A DNA stretch of 64,000 bases from Hyphomonadaceae bacterium ML37 (GTDB lineage Bacteria > Pseudomonadota > Alphaproteobacteria > Caulobacterales > Maricaulaceae). Under the pieces are notes generated by a model. It ran no database searches and was not told the DNA's origin. It saw only the letters and a program-made list of their open reading frames with translations. Location of the stretch: contig CP091241.1 in assembly GCA_027627685.1 (NCBI GenBank), positions 2,790,396-2,854,395 on the forward strand. The letters are read 5' to 3'. This document shows, piece after piece, positions 1 through 9,052 of the stretch. Numbering within the stretch: the stretch's first letter is position 1; every line of letters starts with the position of its first letter. The translations under genes and the position numbers were made by a program.

Positions 1-357
1 AGGCACCTGGCCTGTGAATTTCACCTCGCCCACGCCCAGCGCCCGGCCCTTGCCCGGCGCGCCGGTCCAGCCGAGATAAAATCCCACCAGCTGCCACATG
101 GCGTCCAGCCCCAGGCAGCCCGGCATGACCGGGTCGCCCTGGAAGTGGCAGTCGAAGAACCAAAGGTCCGGCTTCACATCGAGCTCGGCGATAACCTCGC
201 CCTTGTTATAGGAGCCGCCCTCTGCGGCGATGCGGGTGATGCGGTCGAACATCAGCATGGGCGGCAGGGGCAGCTGGGCATTGCCCGGCCCGAATAGCTC
301 CCCGCGCCCGCAGGCGATCAGGGCGTCATAGTCATAGCTGTTGCTTTGAGCGGTCAT
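1..357 (-). CDS. fabA: 3-hydroxyacyl-[acyl-carrier-protein] dehydratase FabA (partial, 3' end outside window)
   Basis: Hot-dog-fold dehydratase/isomerase of type II fatty acid synthesis; in the family it dehydrates 3-hydroxydecanoyl-ACP and isomerises the product, feeding unsaturated fatty acid synthesis in the cytoplasm. The first 119 residues are visible. The active-site segment [18 protein letters not shown] carries His71 and Asp85, matching the catalytic His/Asp of the family, and [12 protein letters not shown] near residue 30 is also typical. Family members are about 170 residues, so roughly 50 residues lie beyond base 1. The ATG at 355-357 was chosen because the protein begins there as family members do. 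It runs in the same direction as the SH3-domain gene upstream, 96 bases away. fabB, the usual partner, is not visible. Identification is secure. Confidence 0.95.
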   Translation of the reverse strand, partial: MTAQSNSYDYDALIACGRGELFGPGNAQLPLPPMLMFDRITRIAAEGGSYNKGEVIAELDVKPDLWFFDCHFQGDPVMPGCLGLDAMWQLVGFYLGWTGAPGKGRALGVGEVKFTGQVP

Positions 358-453
358 GGGTCCTCTGGGCCGGCCGGGACATGACAATCCCGGCGACGGT
401 CTGCTCTGGCGGCGGGCAGGGCGAGGCCCATGCGCGGCGCGGGACTGATATGA

Positions 454-1044
454 TCAGCGGGCCGGCCCGTCGGGCGCTGTCGCGTCGCGGGCGGCCAGCG
501 CCGCTGGCTCCGGAAGCGAGCGGTAGCACGGGTCCTGCGCGCCCTCAAGCGCGCCACTGGCGCCGGCCTCATCGGCATAGACGCCCCAGAAGGCTCCGGC
601 CTCAGCCCAGCCGCGCCGCCCGCCAGCGCTCATCCGGCACCAGCCGGCCCGGCATCTTTCAAGGGACAAGATGGCGCCCGGCTCGATGCGCGCGATCAGA
701 TTGGCGTCCGCGTCGGCCCGGGCGCGCAGATCGGTTCCGATGCGGGCGATCACTGAGCGCCGCCCGGTAAGCAGGGCGTGATGCATCCACACCTGCGCCC
801 CGTCCGGGTCCTCCACCCGGCGCCAGAGCGGGGTCTCGGCCACGATCAGCACCGGCAGGCCGGCGCGGCGGTAGCGCCACTGCGCAGGATGCTGGAGCGA
901 CGGGCCGGTGCGCCCGATGGCGTCATCGCCTTTCAGCGTCACGAAGCGCGGCGTCGCCAGCCCGGAAAACGTGTCGCAGTCCTGCGCCAGCGCGGGCACA
1001 GCAAGACTGGCGGCGATGAGGATGGCGAGACCGGTGCGAAGCAT
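454..1044 (-). CDS. SH3-domain exported protein
   Basis: 196-residue protein with a cleavable signal peptide (about residues 1-20, ending ALA-Q), so periplasmic. The rest matches bacterial SH3 (DUF1058-like) proteins. One SH3-like unit covers about residues 33-95 (FVTLKGDDAIGRTGPS, then PVLIVAET and WRRVEDPDG, WMHHALL). A second covers about 98-150 (DLRARADADANLIARIEPGA, WCRMSAGGRRGW). Such domains are thought to bind peptidoglycan or peptides in the envelope. The two-unit reading is from spacing of the repeated RxG/W patterns, not from an alignment. It lies upstream of fabA on the same strand; the tail after about residue 165 is low in recognisable motifs. The exact function is unknown. Confidence 0.8.
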   Translation of the reverse strand: MLRTGLAILIAASLAVPALAQDCDTFSGLATPRFVTLKGDDAIGRTGPSLQHPAQWRYRRAGLPVLIVAETPLWRRVEDPDGAQVWMHHALLTGRRSVIARIGTDLRARADADANLIARIEPGAILSLERCRAGWCRMSAGGRRGWAEAGAFWGVYADEAGASGALEGAQDPCYRSLPEPAALAARDATAPDGPAR

Positions 1045-1159
1045 GGCTCAAAGCTGCGCGCACACGGTGAAGGCCAGGTTAAGGCGCTGAGATACTGGAC
1101 GCCGCCAGGCTTCCCCTTCATGGTTGGAGGACCGCCGATCCTGCCAAGGAGTTCACGTC

Positions 1160-2050
1160 ATGATCCTGCGCGCATTGTCCGCCACCGCCGTCCTGTGCCT
1201 CGCCCCTGCCGCCCTGGCCCAGGATGGCCCGGCAGTGGAGACCACCGATCTGGGACACGGCGTCTACATGCTTTCCACCGGTATGGCGGGCAATGTGGCG
1301 GTTAGCGTCGGCGAGGACGGGGTGTGGATGATCGACACCCAGATGGCGCCCATCGCGCCGGCTCTGGATGAGGCGCAGAAGGCCGTTTCGGACGGCGGCG
1401 AGGTGCGGCTGGTGCTCAACACGCACCTGCATGGCGATCACGTGTTGGGTAATGCCTATTTTGCTGAACGCGGCGCCCTGATCATGGCCCACACCAGCGT
1501 GCGCGCGCGGCTTCAGTCGCCCTCACCCAATGCGGTGACCGGCAGCACGCCCGAGCCGCTGTCCGGTGGCTTCCTGCCTGTGATCGGCATTCCGGGCGAG
1601 AGCGAGATCATTCTGAACGGCCTGACGGCGCGCATCCAATACGCCCCGGACGCCCATACCGACGGCGATCTGTGGGTCCATTTCGTCGAGGCCGACATCA
1701 TCCATGCAGGCGATTTGCTGTTCTCAGGGATGTTTCCCTTCATTGATCTGGACAATGGCGGCGATGTGGACGGCATGATCGCGGGCATGCAGGCCATCGC
1801 CGACGCCGCCGGTCCGGACACGCAAATCATTCCCGGCCATGGCCCGCTATCCACCCGCGCGGACGTGCTGGCGAGCATCGACATGCTCACCGCGGCGCGT
1901 GACGCGGTGGGTGAACTGGCCGCCCAGGGCCTGACCCAGCAAGAGGTGATGGCCGCCGCGCCGCTGGCGCCGTTCCACGAAGAGTGGAACTGGCGCTTCA
2001 TCACCACCGAGCGCATGACCGCCACACTGTACCGGGACGCTACGCGATGA
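1160..2050 (+). CDS. Exported metallo-beta-lactamase-fold hydrolase
   Basis: 296-residue MBL-fold protein. The metal-binding motif THLHGDH is at about residues 87-93. Later ligands follow in order: DAHTDGD (about 160), HAGDLLF (about 180) and IIPGHGP (about 225). A signal peptide covers about residues 1-20, so it should act in the periplasm. The start at 1160 is set by an AAGGAG about 8 bases upstream and by the signal peptide; an earlier in-frame start at 1124 would bury it. The substrate cannot be told from sequence. Relatives in this broad group include beta-lactamases, quinoprotein-relay SoxH-like proteins and lactonases. The last four bases overlap the start of the next small membrane-protein gene (ATGA), suggesting co-translation. 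Confidence 0.85.
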   Translation: MILRALSATAVLCLAPAALAQDGPAVETTDLGHGVYMLSTGMAGNVAVSVGEDGVWMIDTQMAPIAPALDEAQKAVSDGGEVRLVLNTHLHGDHVLGNAYFAERGALIMAHTSVRARLQSPSPNAVTGSTPEPLSGGFLPVIGIPGESEIILNGLTARIQYAPDAHTDGDLWVHFVEADIIHAGDLLFSGMFPFIDLDNGGDVDGMIAGMQAIADAAGPDTQIIPGHGPLSTRADVLASIDMLTAARDAVGELAAQGLTQQEVMAAAPLAPFHEEWNWRFITTERMTATLYRDATR

Positions 2051-2268
2051 GCAAACCGCGCCCCCGCTGGCTGCCGCCGGCCAACGTCATCAGCATGATC
2101 GTGTCGCTGGCCGTGATCATCGGCCTGATCATGTGGCTGGTGCTGGGCGGCTGGCTGCAGGGTTTTATCGCCGGGATCATCTTCGCGGCGGCCTTCTGGT
2201 TCGTGGTGGTGTTCGCCCCGCGCCGGGCCGCGCCCAAAAAGCGCCGCAGCGGCGGCGGCAGACGCTAG
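2047..2268 (+). CDS. Small two-helix membrane protein
   Basis: 73-residue protein with two likely membrane helices: about residues 14-35 (VISMIVSLAVIIGLIMWLVL) and 37-57 (WLQGFIAGIIFAAAFWFVVVF). Both ends are strongly basic (KPRPR at the start, KKRRSGGGRR at the end), which favours both termini in the cytoplasm. The start overlaps the stop of the metallo-hydrolase gene by four bases, so it is probably translated by coupling. I do not recognise a named family. It may be an accessory to the exported hydrolase, but only gene order supports that. Confidence 0.65.
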   Translation: MSKPRPRWLPPANVISMIVSLAVIIGLIMWLVLGGWLQGFIAGIIFAAAFWFVVVFAPRRAAPKKRRSGGGRR

Positions 2269-2371
2269 CGCGCCGTATGCCGCAGCGGTTTCAGGGCGGC
2301 TTGCAATTGTATGGGCGGGCGCCATTGTGTGCAGCGCAACACGCCCCCAGCCCCCGACGCGGATTCGCCCC

Positions 2372-3595
2372 ATGACCCAGCCCGCCTTTGACGCTCTTCT
2401 GGTCGAAAACGTCCATCCCGACGCTGACAGCGCGCTGACCCAGTATGGGCCGGTGGCGATCCGCCGGGTGGCCGGATCGCCTTCGCCCGAGGCGCTGCGC
2501 AGCGAGATCGCCCGCGCCCAGGTGCTGGGCATACGATCGCGCACCCAGGTGGACGCGGCGCTTCTGGACGCCGCGCCGGAGCTATTGGCGGTGGGCTGCT
2601 TCTGCATCGGCACCAACCAGGTCGATCTCGCCGCCGCCGCCTCGCGCGGCGTCCCGGTGTTCAACGCCCCCTTCGCCAACACCCGCTCGGTGGCCGAGCT
2701 GACCATGGCCAGCGTCATCATGCTGATGCGCCGCGTGCCGGAGAAGATGAGCGCCATCGAACGCGGCGAATGGCTGAAAAGCGCCGACGGCTGCAACGAG
2801 GTGCGCAAGAAGAAGCTCGGCATTATCGGTTACGGCAATATCGGCGCCCAGCTGTCGGTGATCGCCTCGGCGCTGGGCATGCACGTGTATTTCTATGACA
2901 TCGAGCCCAAGCTCGCCCACGGCAATGCCCGGCCCATGGAGAGCCTGGACGCGCTGATCGCGGAGTGCGATGTGGTCACGGTCCACGTGCCGTCCACGGC
3001 GCGCACACGCAATCTGATGAATGCTGAACGCATCAAGGCGATGAAGCCGGGATCCTTCCTGATCAATCAGGCGCGCGGCGATCTGGTGGATGTCGATGCA
3101 TTGGCTGAGGCCTTGCGCTCGGGCCATCTGGCGGGCGCAGCGGTGGACGTGTTCCCGGTGGAGCCCAAAAGCAAGGACGAGCGGTTCGAGAGCCCGCTGA
3201 TCGGCTGCCCCAATGTTATTTTGACCCCGCATATCGGCGGCTCGACGCTGGAAGCCCAGGCCGCGATCGGCATGGACGCGGCCACCAAGCTCGCGCGCTT
3301 CATGTTTGAGGGCGCCACGTCCCAGGCGGTAAACTTTCCCGAAGTGGATCCCGGCCCGTTGCAGCCAGGCCGCGTACGCATCCTGGCGCCGCACCTCAAC
3401 CGGCCCGGCTATCTGCGCAAGCTCAACAACATGGCCGAAGACGCCGGCGCCAACGTCGCCGCGCAATTCCTGCAGACCGACGGCGAGCTTGGCTATGCGG
3501 TCGCCGATCTGGAAGGCGAACTGCCGGACGATTTCCTGGACCGGATTCGCGCCATTGACGGCACGATCCGCGCCCGGGCGATCCGGGCGCGCTGA
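2372..3595 (+). CDS. serA: D-3-phosphoglycerate dehydrogenase
   Basis: First enzyme of serine synthesis, oxidising 3-phosphoglycerate to 3-phosphohydroxypyruvate with NAD. 407 residues in the E. coli-type layout: split substrate domain, Rossmann fold with GIIGYGNIGAQ at about residue 150, and a C-terminal ACT domain (about residues 335-407, RVRILAPHLNRPGYLRKLNN and FLQTDGELGYAVAD) that in the family binds L-serine for feedback inhibition. The catalytic Arg, Glu and His sit in NQARGDLVDV, VFPVEP and TPHIGGST. The ATG at 2372 was chosen since the protein aligns with the family from there. It is a single gene followed by a perfect hairpin. Much more typical of SerA than the shorter dehydrogenase at 23674-24618. 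Confidence 0.93.
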   Translation: MTQPAFDALLVENVHPDADSALTQYGPVAIRRVAGSPSPEALRSEIARAQVLGIRSRTQVDAALLDAAPELLAVGCFCIGTNQVDLAAAASRGVPVFNAPFANTRSVAELTMASVIMLMRRVPEKMSAIERGEWLKSADGCNEVRKKKLGIIGYGNIGAQLSVIASALGMHVYFYDIEPKLAHGNARPMESLDALIAECDVVTVHVPSTARTRNLMNAERIKAMKPGSFLINQARGDLVDVDALAEALRSGHLAGAAVDVFPVEPKSKDERFESPLIGCPNVILTPHIGGSTLEAQAAIGMDAATKLARFMFEGATSQAVNFPEVDPGPLQPGRVRILAPHLNRPGYLRKLNNMAEDAGANVAAQFLQTDGELGYAVADLEGELPDDFLDRIRAIDGTIRARAIRAR

Positions 3596-3605
3596 AGCGA
3601 CGGCT

Positions 3606-3633
3606 TACACCACAAAAATTGTTTTGTGGTGTA
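3606..3633. terminator. Perfect 12-bp hairpin between convergent genes
   Basis: Twelve-base arms TACACCACAAAA (3606-3617) and TTTTGTGGTGTA (3622-3633) pair exactly around the loop ATTG. It sits 10 bases after serA and 20 bases before the end of the convergent O-antigen-ligase-like gene. The A4/T4 part of the stem lies next to the loop, not at its base, so it lacks the usual trailing T-run; bidirectional termination is still the simplest reading. Confidence 0.6.
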
Positions 3634-3653
3634 GCGCTGGGTCAGGCTGGCGT

Positions 3654-4865
3654 TCAGCCCCGCGCGCGCAGCAAGATGAAGGCTGAGCCGAGTGCAAAGG
3701 CCAGGGCGCCGTGGTGCCATTCCTGCCAGACGCCATAGCCCAGCATCACGCTGATCATCCAGACCGACCCGGCGAAGGCGAGACCGGCGCTCAACGGGCC
3801 GCCCAGCGCGGCCCGCCCGGCGCTGCGCGCCAGCGCCAGCAGCGTTCCGGCCGCAAGCATGGCGCCCACCGCCCCGGTCTCCATCCAGATATGCAGGCCG
3901 GCGTTGTGGGCGTGGATTGGCATGCGCTCGATCTCCACGCCGCGCAGCAAGATCGTTTCAGACAGCGTCCGCCCGGCGTCGAGGCCCTGGCCCAGCAGGG
4001 GCGCCTCCGCGATCCGCTCCAGCGCGAAACCCCAGATCTCGAGGCGCCAGTGCCATGAGAGCGGCAGGCGCTCGGCCACACTGTCGGGGAGAAACGCAAC
4101 GAGCGCGCCAATGATCAGCGGCGAGATCAGCACAGCAATCGCCGCTCCGGTCAGGATCACCTGCAGCGTCATGCGCGGCCAGCGCAGGGCGAACGCCATG
4201 GCGCCCAGCCCGCCAACCAGCGCCAGAATGTTCGCCTCGACGCCGAAGCCGGACGCCGCGATGGCGCTGGCGGCCAGAAGACACAGCGCAGCGGCGCGGT
4301 GCAGATAGCCGCCTTTCAGCCAGAACCAGAGTCCGGCCGGGCCGGCCAGCATGATGAAGGCGGTGGCGCCGCGCGACAGGCGCCGCGTGGCGATCCCCAG
4401 TGCGCCTTCGGGATCGGTCAGGTCATGGAGCCAGTCCTGGAACGCCACGGCGATGGGCAGGCCGGCCAGCGCTTCAATGGCGAAGAACACCCCGAGCGCC
4501 AGCGCGCCTGCCAGAAGCAATGGCCGCGCGAAGCGCGCTTCGTCCTCGCCCATGCGCACGCCCGCATAGACGGCCGCCACATAGAGCGGGGTCAGCAGGG
4601 CGAGCTTGTAGACCTCATCCGCTCGCGGATGCGCCGACCAGGCATGCGTGATGCAGAACCAGGCGATGGCCGCCGCGCCCAGAGCCAGCGGCAAAGGCGC
4701 GGCGCGCGCGGCCCGCCAGCCCGGGACCGCCAGAAAGGGCAGGGTGAGCAAGCCGATGAACCCCACCGACGATGACAGGCCAAGCCCGCCCGCCCCGGTC
4801 AGGAATATGCTGAGCGCGGCGAACACCAGGAACACGCCCAGCCGGTAGCGCGCCGCGAAGGTCAT
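3654..4865 (-). CDS. O-antigen ligase-like polytopic membrane protein
   Basis: 403-residue protein with about ten hydrophobic segments along its whole length and a long non-membrane loop in the second half (about residues 265-325, containing LPLSWHWRLEIWGFALERIAEAPLLGQGLDAG and PIHAHNAGLHIWMETG). That loop, with an HAHN motif and a GxG before it, is the mark of the Wzy_C/O-antigen ligase (WaaL-like) family, which joins undecaprenyl-linked glycans to lipid A-core or polymerises repeat units. The ATG at 4865 overlaps the TGA of the upstream phosphatase gene (ATGA). The operon kdsB, phosphatase, ligase fits lipopolysaccharide assembly. Whether it is a ligase or a polymerase cannot be told from sequence alone. 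Confidence 0.8.
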   Translation of the reverse strand: MTFAARYRLGVFLVFAALSIFLTGAGGLGLSSSVGFIGLLTLPFLAVPGWRAARAAPLPLALGAAAIAWFCITHAWSAHPRADEVYKLALLTPLYVAAVYAGVRMGEDEARFARPLLLAGALALGVFFAIEALAGLPIAVAFQDWLHDLTDPEGALGIATRRLSRGATAFIMLAGPAGLWFWLKGGYLHRAAALCLLAASAIAASGFGVEANILALVGGLGAMAFALRWPRMTLQVILTGAAIAVLISPLIIGALVAFLPDSVAERLPLSWHWRLEIWGFALERIAEAPLLGQGLDAGRTLSETILLRGVEIERMPIHAHNAGLHIWMETGAVGAMLAAGTLLALARSAGRAALGGPLSAGLAFAGSVWMISVMLGYGVWQEWHHGALAFALGSAFILLRARG

Positions 4866-5500
4866 GATTCGAAACCGGTACGGGCCACTTCGGGCGGGAA
4901 ATTCCACAGTTCAAGGCGCCAGACCCCGTCGATCAGGCGCGCCGAGCCCATATGGCCGGTCTTCACCTTGGCGCCTTCCGGCGGCGCGCCGGCGCCTGCG
5001 ATCAGGCGGTGAAAATAGCGCAAGATCCCATTGGAACTGATCAGGAGCACATCGCCGCGCGGGTCTTGGGCGATAGCGCCGAGTACGGCGTGCGCATTGG
5101 ATTCAATCGTCTGCGGATCCGGCGACCAGCCCGCGCCATTCGGGACCACGCTGCGCTCGCGCCACGCCTCGATGGCGCTGTCGCCCCATTGTGCGGCGAT
5201 GTCCGCATCGCTGCGCCCGCCCCAGACGCCGTAGTCGATTTCTTTCAGACGGTCATCGATCTCAATCTCGCCAGGAAAGCCGCACGCTTGCGCCGCCAGC
5301 GCTGCACCATGGCGCGTGCGCTTCAGGGGACCTGCGACGATCCGGGCCGGTGCGATGCCGGCCGATTTGAGCGCCGCGCCGATGGCGCGCGACTGCTCTT
5401 CACCCCTGGCGGTCAGCGGCAAATCCTCGCGCGCGCCGACCCAGACCGGCGTCTCGCCCGCCTCGAACGTATTGCCATGCCGGGCGAGGATCAGCCGCAT
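4862..5500 (-). CDS. Histidine phosphatase superfamily protein
   Basis: 212-residue member of the phosphoglycerate-mutase-like phosphatases. The RHG motif (LARHGNT) near the N terminus gives the phosphorylated histidine. DYGVWGGRSD, with the acid/base region, lies near residue 90. The second histidine expected near residue 155 is replaced in part: the segment reads LLISSNGILRYF where GHG is usual, so the second catalytic His is not obvious there. The ATG at 5500 overlaps the kdsB TGA by one base; a GTG three bases earlier is also possible. It sits between kdsB and the ligase-like gene. A role in removing phosphate from a sugar precursor is inference from position only. Confidence 0.8.
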   Translation of the reverse strand: MRLILARHGNTFEAGETPVWVGAREDLPLTARGEEQSRAIGAALKSAGIAPARIVAGPLKRTRHGAALAAQACGFPGEIEIDDRLKEIDYGVWGGRSDADIAAQWGDSAIEAWRERSVVPNGAGWSPDPQTIESNAHAVLGAIAQDPRGDVLLISSNGILRYFHRLIAGAGAPPEGAKVKTGHMGSARLIDGVWRLELWNFPPEVARTGFES

Positions 5501-6276
5501 CACACGATCTCGCCTTCAGCCGCGATGATCTGCGCGGCGATTTCGGCGTCGCGCGGCGAATCCACCGACCAGGGCGTGCGCCCGCGATAATCGGTGAGCA
5601 CCACCCGGATCGGAATCCCGTTCTCCAGCGCGCGCAGCTGTTCCAGACTCTCGGCCAGCTCCAGCGGGCCCGGCTCCAGCGCCACCAGCCGCTCCAGCGC
5701 CGCGAAGCGGTAGGCGTAGAGCCCGATATGCTTGTAGATGCGCGCCGCCTCGCGGTCGCGGCGGAAGGGTATGATCGTCTTGGAGAAATACAGCGCGTTC
5801 ATGGCGTGATCGAACACCACGCTGGTGCCCCCCACCTCGCCGCGCGCCTTGGCCTCGGCGAGCTTTTCATAAGCCGTATCTGTCAGCGCCACAGCGGGGG
5901 TGGCCAGCTGCAGCGCGGGATCGGCCGCCATGGCGCCTGCGGCGGCCTCGATCACCCAGGGCGGGGTGAGCGGCGCATCGCCCTGAAGATTGACGATCAC
6001 GTCATCCGGCCTGGCGAAGCTCTTTACCGCCTCAAAGCATCGTTCGGTGCCGTTGCGGCAGGCCTCGGGCGTCATCACCGCCTCGCCGCCGAACCCGCGA
6101 ACGGCGTCGGCGATACGCTCATCATCCGTGGCGACCAGCACCCGGTCCACTGAGGCGGCGGAGGCAGCCAGCCGCCGCACCCGCTCCACCATCGGCACGC
6201 CCGCAATCGCGTGCAGCGGCTTGCCGGGAAAACGGGTGGAGCCATAGCGGGCAGGAATGACGGCGATCACGGACAT
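5500..6276 (-). CDS. kdsB: 3-deoxy-manno-octulosonate cytidylyltransferase
   Basis: Activates Kdo with CTP to CMP-Kdo for the inner core of lipopolysaccharide, in the cytoplasm. 258 residues, the usual family length. The N-terminal CTP-binding motif IPARYGSTRFPGKPL is at about residues 6-20. VATDDERI (about 60), NLQGDAPL (about 105) and the late SVDSPRD segment also match KdsB. The ATG at 6276 was preferred over an earlier in-frame codon since the protein then begins MSVIAVIPAR as in relatives. It heads an operon with the phosphatase and ligase-like genes. The second cytidylyltransferase in this window (24623-25327) is shorter and of the acylneuraminate type, so this is the housekeeping Kdo enzyme. 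Confidence 0.94.
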   Translation of the reverse strand: MSVIAVIPARYGSTRFPGKPLHAIAGVPMVERVRRLAASAASVDRVLVATDDERIADAVRGFGGEAVMTPEACRNGTERCFEAVKSFARPDDVIVNLQGDAPLTPPWVIEAAAGAMAADPALQLATPAVALTDTAYEKLAEAKARGEVGGTSVVFDHAMNALYFSKTIIPFRRDREAARIYKHIGLYAYRFAALERLVALEPGPLELAESLEQLRALENGIPIRVVLTDYRGRTPWSVDSPRDAEIAAQIIAAEGEIV

Positions 6277-6443
6277 GGGTGGAGCCTCGCGGACGAAACA
6301 GGCGCTTACGTCCTTGCCACGAACCATGCCGCCCCGCCAAGGGCGCCGCCCCCTTTGCCGGACGCGCGGGGATGGGTTAGAAGGCGCGTCTCGCGTCCGG
6401 GCCCGGCCCCGGCGCGCCAGACATTTTGCTGCGGAGACATCTC

Positions 6444-7217
6444 ATGGCCGGCCATTCCAAATGGGCCAATATCCAGCACCGCAAGGGCCGCCAGGACAAG
6501 GCCCGCGCCAAGCTGTTCACCAAGCTGTCCAAGGAAATCACCATCGCCTCGAAAATGGGCGGGCCGGACCCGGACATGAACCCGCGCCTGCGTCTGGCTG
6601 TGGCCAACGCCAAGGGCCAGTCCATGCCCAAGGACAATATCGAGCGGGCGATCAAGAAGGGCCAGGGCGGTGACGTCGAGGAGTATTTCGAGATCCGCTA
6701 TGAGGGCTTCGGCCCCGGCGGCATCGGCCTGATTGTCGAAGCGGCCACCGACAACCGCAATCGCGCGGCTTCGGAAGTGCGCTCGGCGTTCTCGCGCAAT
6801 GGCGGCAATCTGGGCGAAACCGGCTCGGTTTCCTTCATGTTCGACCAGTTCGGCGAAATCCGCTTCCCGGCCTCGGTGGCCGGCGAGGACGCCATGCTGG
6901 AAGCCGCCATCGAGGCCGGCGCCGAGGACGTGACCCAGGAAGACGTGAGCGACGATGACGGCGAGCCGGCGCGCGAGCACCTCATCCTGTGCGCCCGCGA
7001 GGATCTGGCCGAAGTATCCGCCGCCCTGCAGGCCAATTTCGGCGAAGCCAAATCGGCCAATATCATCTGGAAACCGCAAAACCTCATCGAGGTGGATGGC
7101 GAGAAGGCCGCCACCTTGATGAAGCTCATGGAAGCGCTGGAAGATCTCGACGATGTGAGCGAGGTGTTCGCCAATTTCGACATTTCCGACGACGAAATGG
7201 ACAAGCTCGCCTCCTGA
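6444..7217 (+). CDS. yebC: YebC/PmpR family transcription or translation regulator
   Basis: 257-residue YebC/TACO1-family protein. It begins [20 protein letters not shown], the family hallmark, followed by [17 protein letters not shown] and [13 protein letters not shown], and later [19 protein letters not shown]. In bacteria these proteins have been described as DNA-binding regulators, and more recently as factors helping ribosomes through proline-rich stretches; the sequence does not tell which applies here. The acidic mid-region ([15 protein letters not shown], about residue 165) is also typical. The ATG at 6444 follows GGAGA 9 bases upstream. In many alphaproteobacteria it lies near ruvC; here cmk follows after 27 bases on the same strand. 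Confidence 0.93.
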   Translation: MAGHSKWANIQHRKGRQDKARAKLFTKLSKEITIASKMGGPDPDMNPRLRLAVANAKGQSMPKDNIERAIKKGQGGDVEEYFEIRYEGFGPGGIGLIVEAATDNRNRAASEVRSAFSRNGGNLGETGSVSFMFDQFGEIRFPASVAGEDAMLEAAIEAGAEDVTQEDVSDDDGEPAREHLILCAREDLAEVSAALQANFGEAKSANIIWKPQNLIEVDGEKAATLMKLMEALEDLDDVSEVFANFDISDDEMDKLAS

Positions 7218-7244
7218 CCGGTCCCCGGGGAGGGGCTTCACGTC

Positions 7245-7877
7245 ATGATCATCGCCGTCGACGGCCCGTTGGCGTCAGGCAAAGGCACTCTTGCCCGCGC
7301 TCTGGCGGCCCATTTCGCCCTGCCCCATCTGGACACAGGCACGCTCTACCGCGCCGTGGCCGTGGCCGTGACCGATTCCGGCGCCCAGCCTGAAGACGCG
7401 GACGCCGCCGAGGCCGCCGCGCGCGCGCTGGACATCGACGCCATTGACGAGACCCGCATCCGCACCGCCGGGGCCGGCGTCAGCGCCAGCATCGTTGCAG
7501 CCCACCCCGGCGTGCGCGCGGCCCTGGTCGCGCTGCAGCGTGAGTTCGCCGGCCAGACCGGCGGCGCGGTGCTGGACGGTCGCGATATCGGCACGGTGAT
7601 CGCGCCTCATGCCGATGTAAAACTCTTCGTCACCGCCAGCGCCGATGTGCGCGCGGGCCGTCGCCATGCCGAGCTGGTCAATCGCGGCGAGCAGATCGGC
7701 TTTGACCAGGTGCTCGACCAGCTGCGCCAGCGCGATGCCCGCGACGCCAGCCGCGCCGACGCGCCGATGATGAAAGCGGACGATGCCGTCGAGCTGGACA
7801 CCAGCGAGCTCAACCAGGGCGAAGCTATCCGCGCGGCGATCGCGATTGTGGAGGGACGGCGGGGCACTGGCCGCTGA
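7245..7877 (+). CDS. cmk: Cytidylate kinase
   Basis: Phosphorylates CMP and dCMP with ATP. 210 residues. The P-loop GPLASGKGT is at residues 7-15, followed by LPHLDTGTLYRAVA, the CMP-binding segment of the family. LDGRDIGTVIAPHADVKLFVTA (about 110-130) and the lid region RDARDASRADAPM with its Arg/Asp pattern (about 165-180) are also diagnostic. CMP kinase recycles the CMP released when CMP-Kdo is used, but the position near kdsB is not an operon link, since kdsB runs the other way. The gene is co-directional with yebC, with a GGAGG-like site before the start. Confidence 0.94.
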   Translation: MIIAVDGPLASGKGTLARALAAHFALPHLDTGTLYRAVAVAVTDSGAQPEDADAAEAAARALDIDAIDETRIRTAGAGVSASIVAAHPGVRAALVALQREFAGQTGGAVLDGRDIGTVIAPHADVKLFVTASADVRAGRRHAELVNRGEQIGFDQVLDQLRQRDARDASRADAPMMKADDAVELDTSELNQGEAIRAAIAIVEGRRGTGR

Positions 7878-7912
7878 ATGAGCGCGTGTGGCGCACTCAG
7901 ACCCTCCAGCCT

Positions 7913-9052
7913 CTAACGCGACTCAATCCCCGCAGCGGCGAGGCGGGCGGCGCGATTGAGGCGCTCGGTCTCTTCCGGACCCAGCGCCCGCGCCAGCGCC
8001 GCTTCCAGCTGCGTCCGGTCGGGGTCATCAGCCATCTCGCCGTCACGGGTGATCCCGGCGCGCACCGCCCAGACATAGGCGTCTTCCAGATCGCGCGCGG
8101 TTCCGTCGCCGACAGCCAGCGCATAGGCGTAGAGAAACTGGCTTTCGGGATCGCCGCGCTGTGCGCCTTGCTGCGCCCAATGGGCGGCGTTGACCGGATC
8201 GGCGGCCATGCCCGGCGCGCCCTGAAACAGCAAGAGCGCATACTGGCCCATGGCCGGGACCAGGCCGGATTCTGCCGCCACGCGCACCAGCTGGGCGCCG
8301 CGCTCGGGATCGGGGTCGGCGCCCTCGCCGGCCAGATGCATGGTGCCGGCCATCAGCGCGCCGTATGGCACGCCCGCCTCGCCCGCCCGCTCATACCATT
8401 GGCGCGCCTGGGTCAGGTCGCGCGGACCGTGCGGCCATTCACCCAGCGCATAGGCATAGTCGGCATAGGATTCCGTGCGCCCACTCTCGGCCGCCAGGCG
8501 CAGCCAGTCCAGTGCGGTGGAGGCTGCGCCGGGATCGGTTCGCTCCATCAGATAGAGGCCGAACTCATGGGCGGCGCGGCCATCGCCGGCTTCCGCAGCG
8601 CGGGAGAAATATTCGCGCGCCTGCCACGGGTCGAGGCCCGCGCGGCCGGCTTCAGCCAGGCGCGCCAGGATGATCAGCGCATCGGGCTCGTTCAGGTCCG
8701 CCGCCCGGCGCAGCCAGCGCACAGCCGCCGCCTCATCCGCCTCGCCGCTGAGCCCGTGCAACAGGATATGGCCCGCCAGCGTCGCGCCGCGCGGCTCGCC
8801 GCCCGCCGCCGCCCGCTCGGCATGCAGCAGCGCCATGTCGTAGTCACCGGTCATGTAAGCGCCCGACGCACTGGCCATGGCGTCATTGGAGAGCGAACGC
8901 CCCTCCACAGGCTCGGCGCTGCGGTCACGCCCGATCACGTCTGAAAGCCCGGGCGGCAAGGCCGGCGCCTCATCGCCCCGCGCACCGGGGGCGGCGGCGC
9001 AGGCGAGGCCTGCGGCCAGGATCAGTCCAGCAATTTTGAGAAAGCCGCGCAT
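7913..9052 (-). CDS. Sel1-repeat exported protein
   Basis: 379-residue protein with a signal peptide (about residues 1-26) followed by at least six Sel1-like (TPR-type) repeats of about 36 residues. Typical copies read AAVRWLRRAADLNEPDALIILARL, QAREYFSRAAEAGDGRAAHEFGLYL and ARQWYERAGEAGVPYGALMAGTM. These helical repeats serve as protein-binding scaffolds, and exported members often act in the envelope. The start overlaps the end of thiE by 31 bases, so it could be co-transcribed with thiE, though a functional link is unlikely. No partner can be named. Confidence 0.82.
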   Translation of the reverse strand: MRGFLKIAGLILAAGLACAAAPGARGDEAPALPPGLSDVIGRDRSAEPVEGRSLSNDAMASASGAYMTGDYDMALLHAERAAAGGEPRGATLAGHILLHGLSGEADEAAAVRWLRRAADLNEPDALIILARLAEAGRAGLDPWQAREYFSRAAEAGDGRAAHEFGLYLMERTDPGAASTALDWLRLAAESGRTESYADYAYALGEWPHGPRDLTQARQWYERAGEAGVPYGALMAGTMHLAGEGADPDPERGAQLVRVAAESGLVPAMGQYALLLFQGAPGMAADPVNAAHWAQQGAQRGDPESQFLYAYALAVGDGTARDLEDAYVWAVRAGITRDGEMADDPDRTQLEAALARALGPEETERLNRAARLAAAGIESR

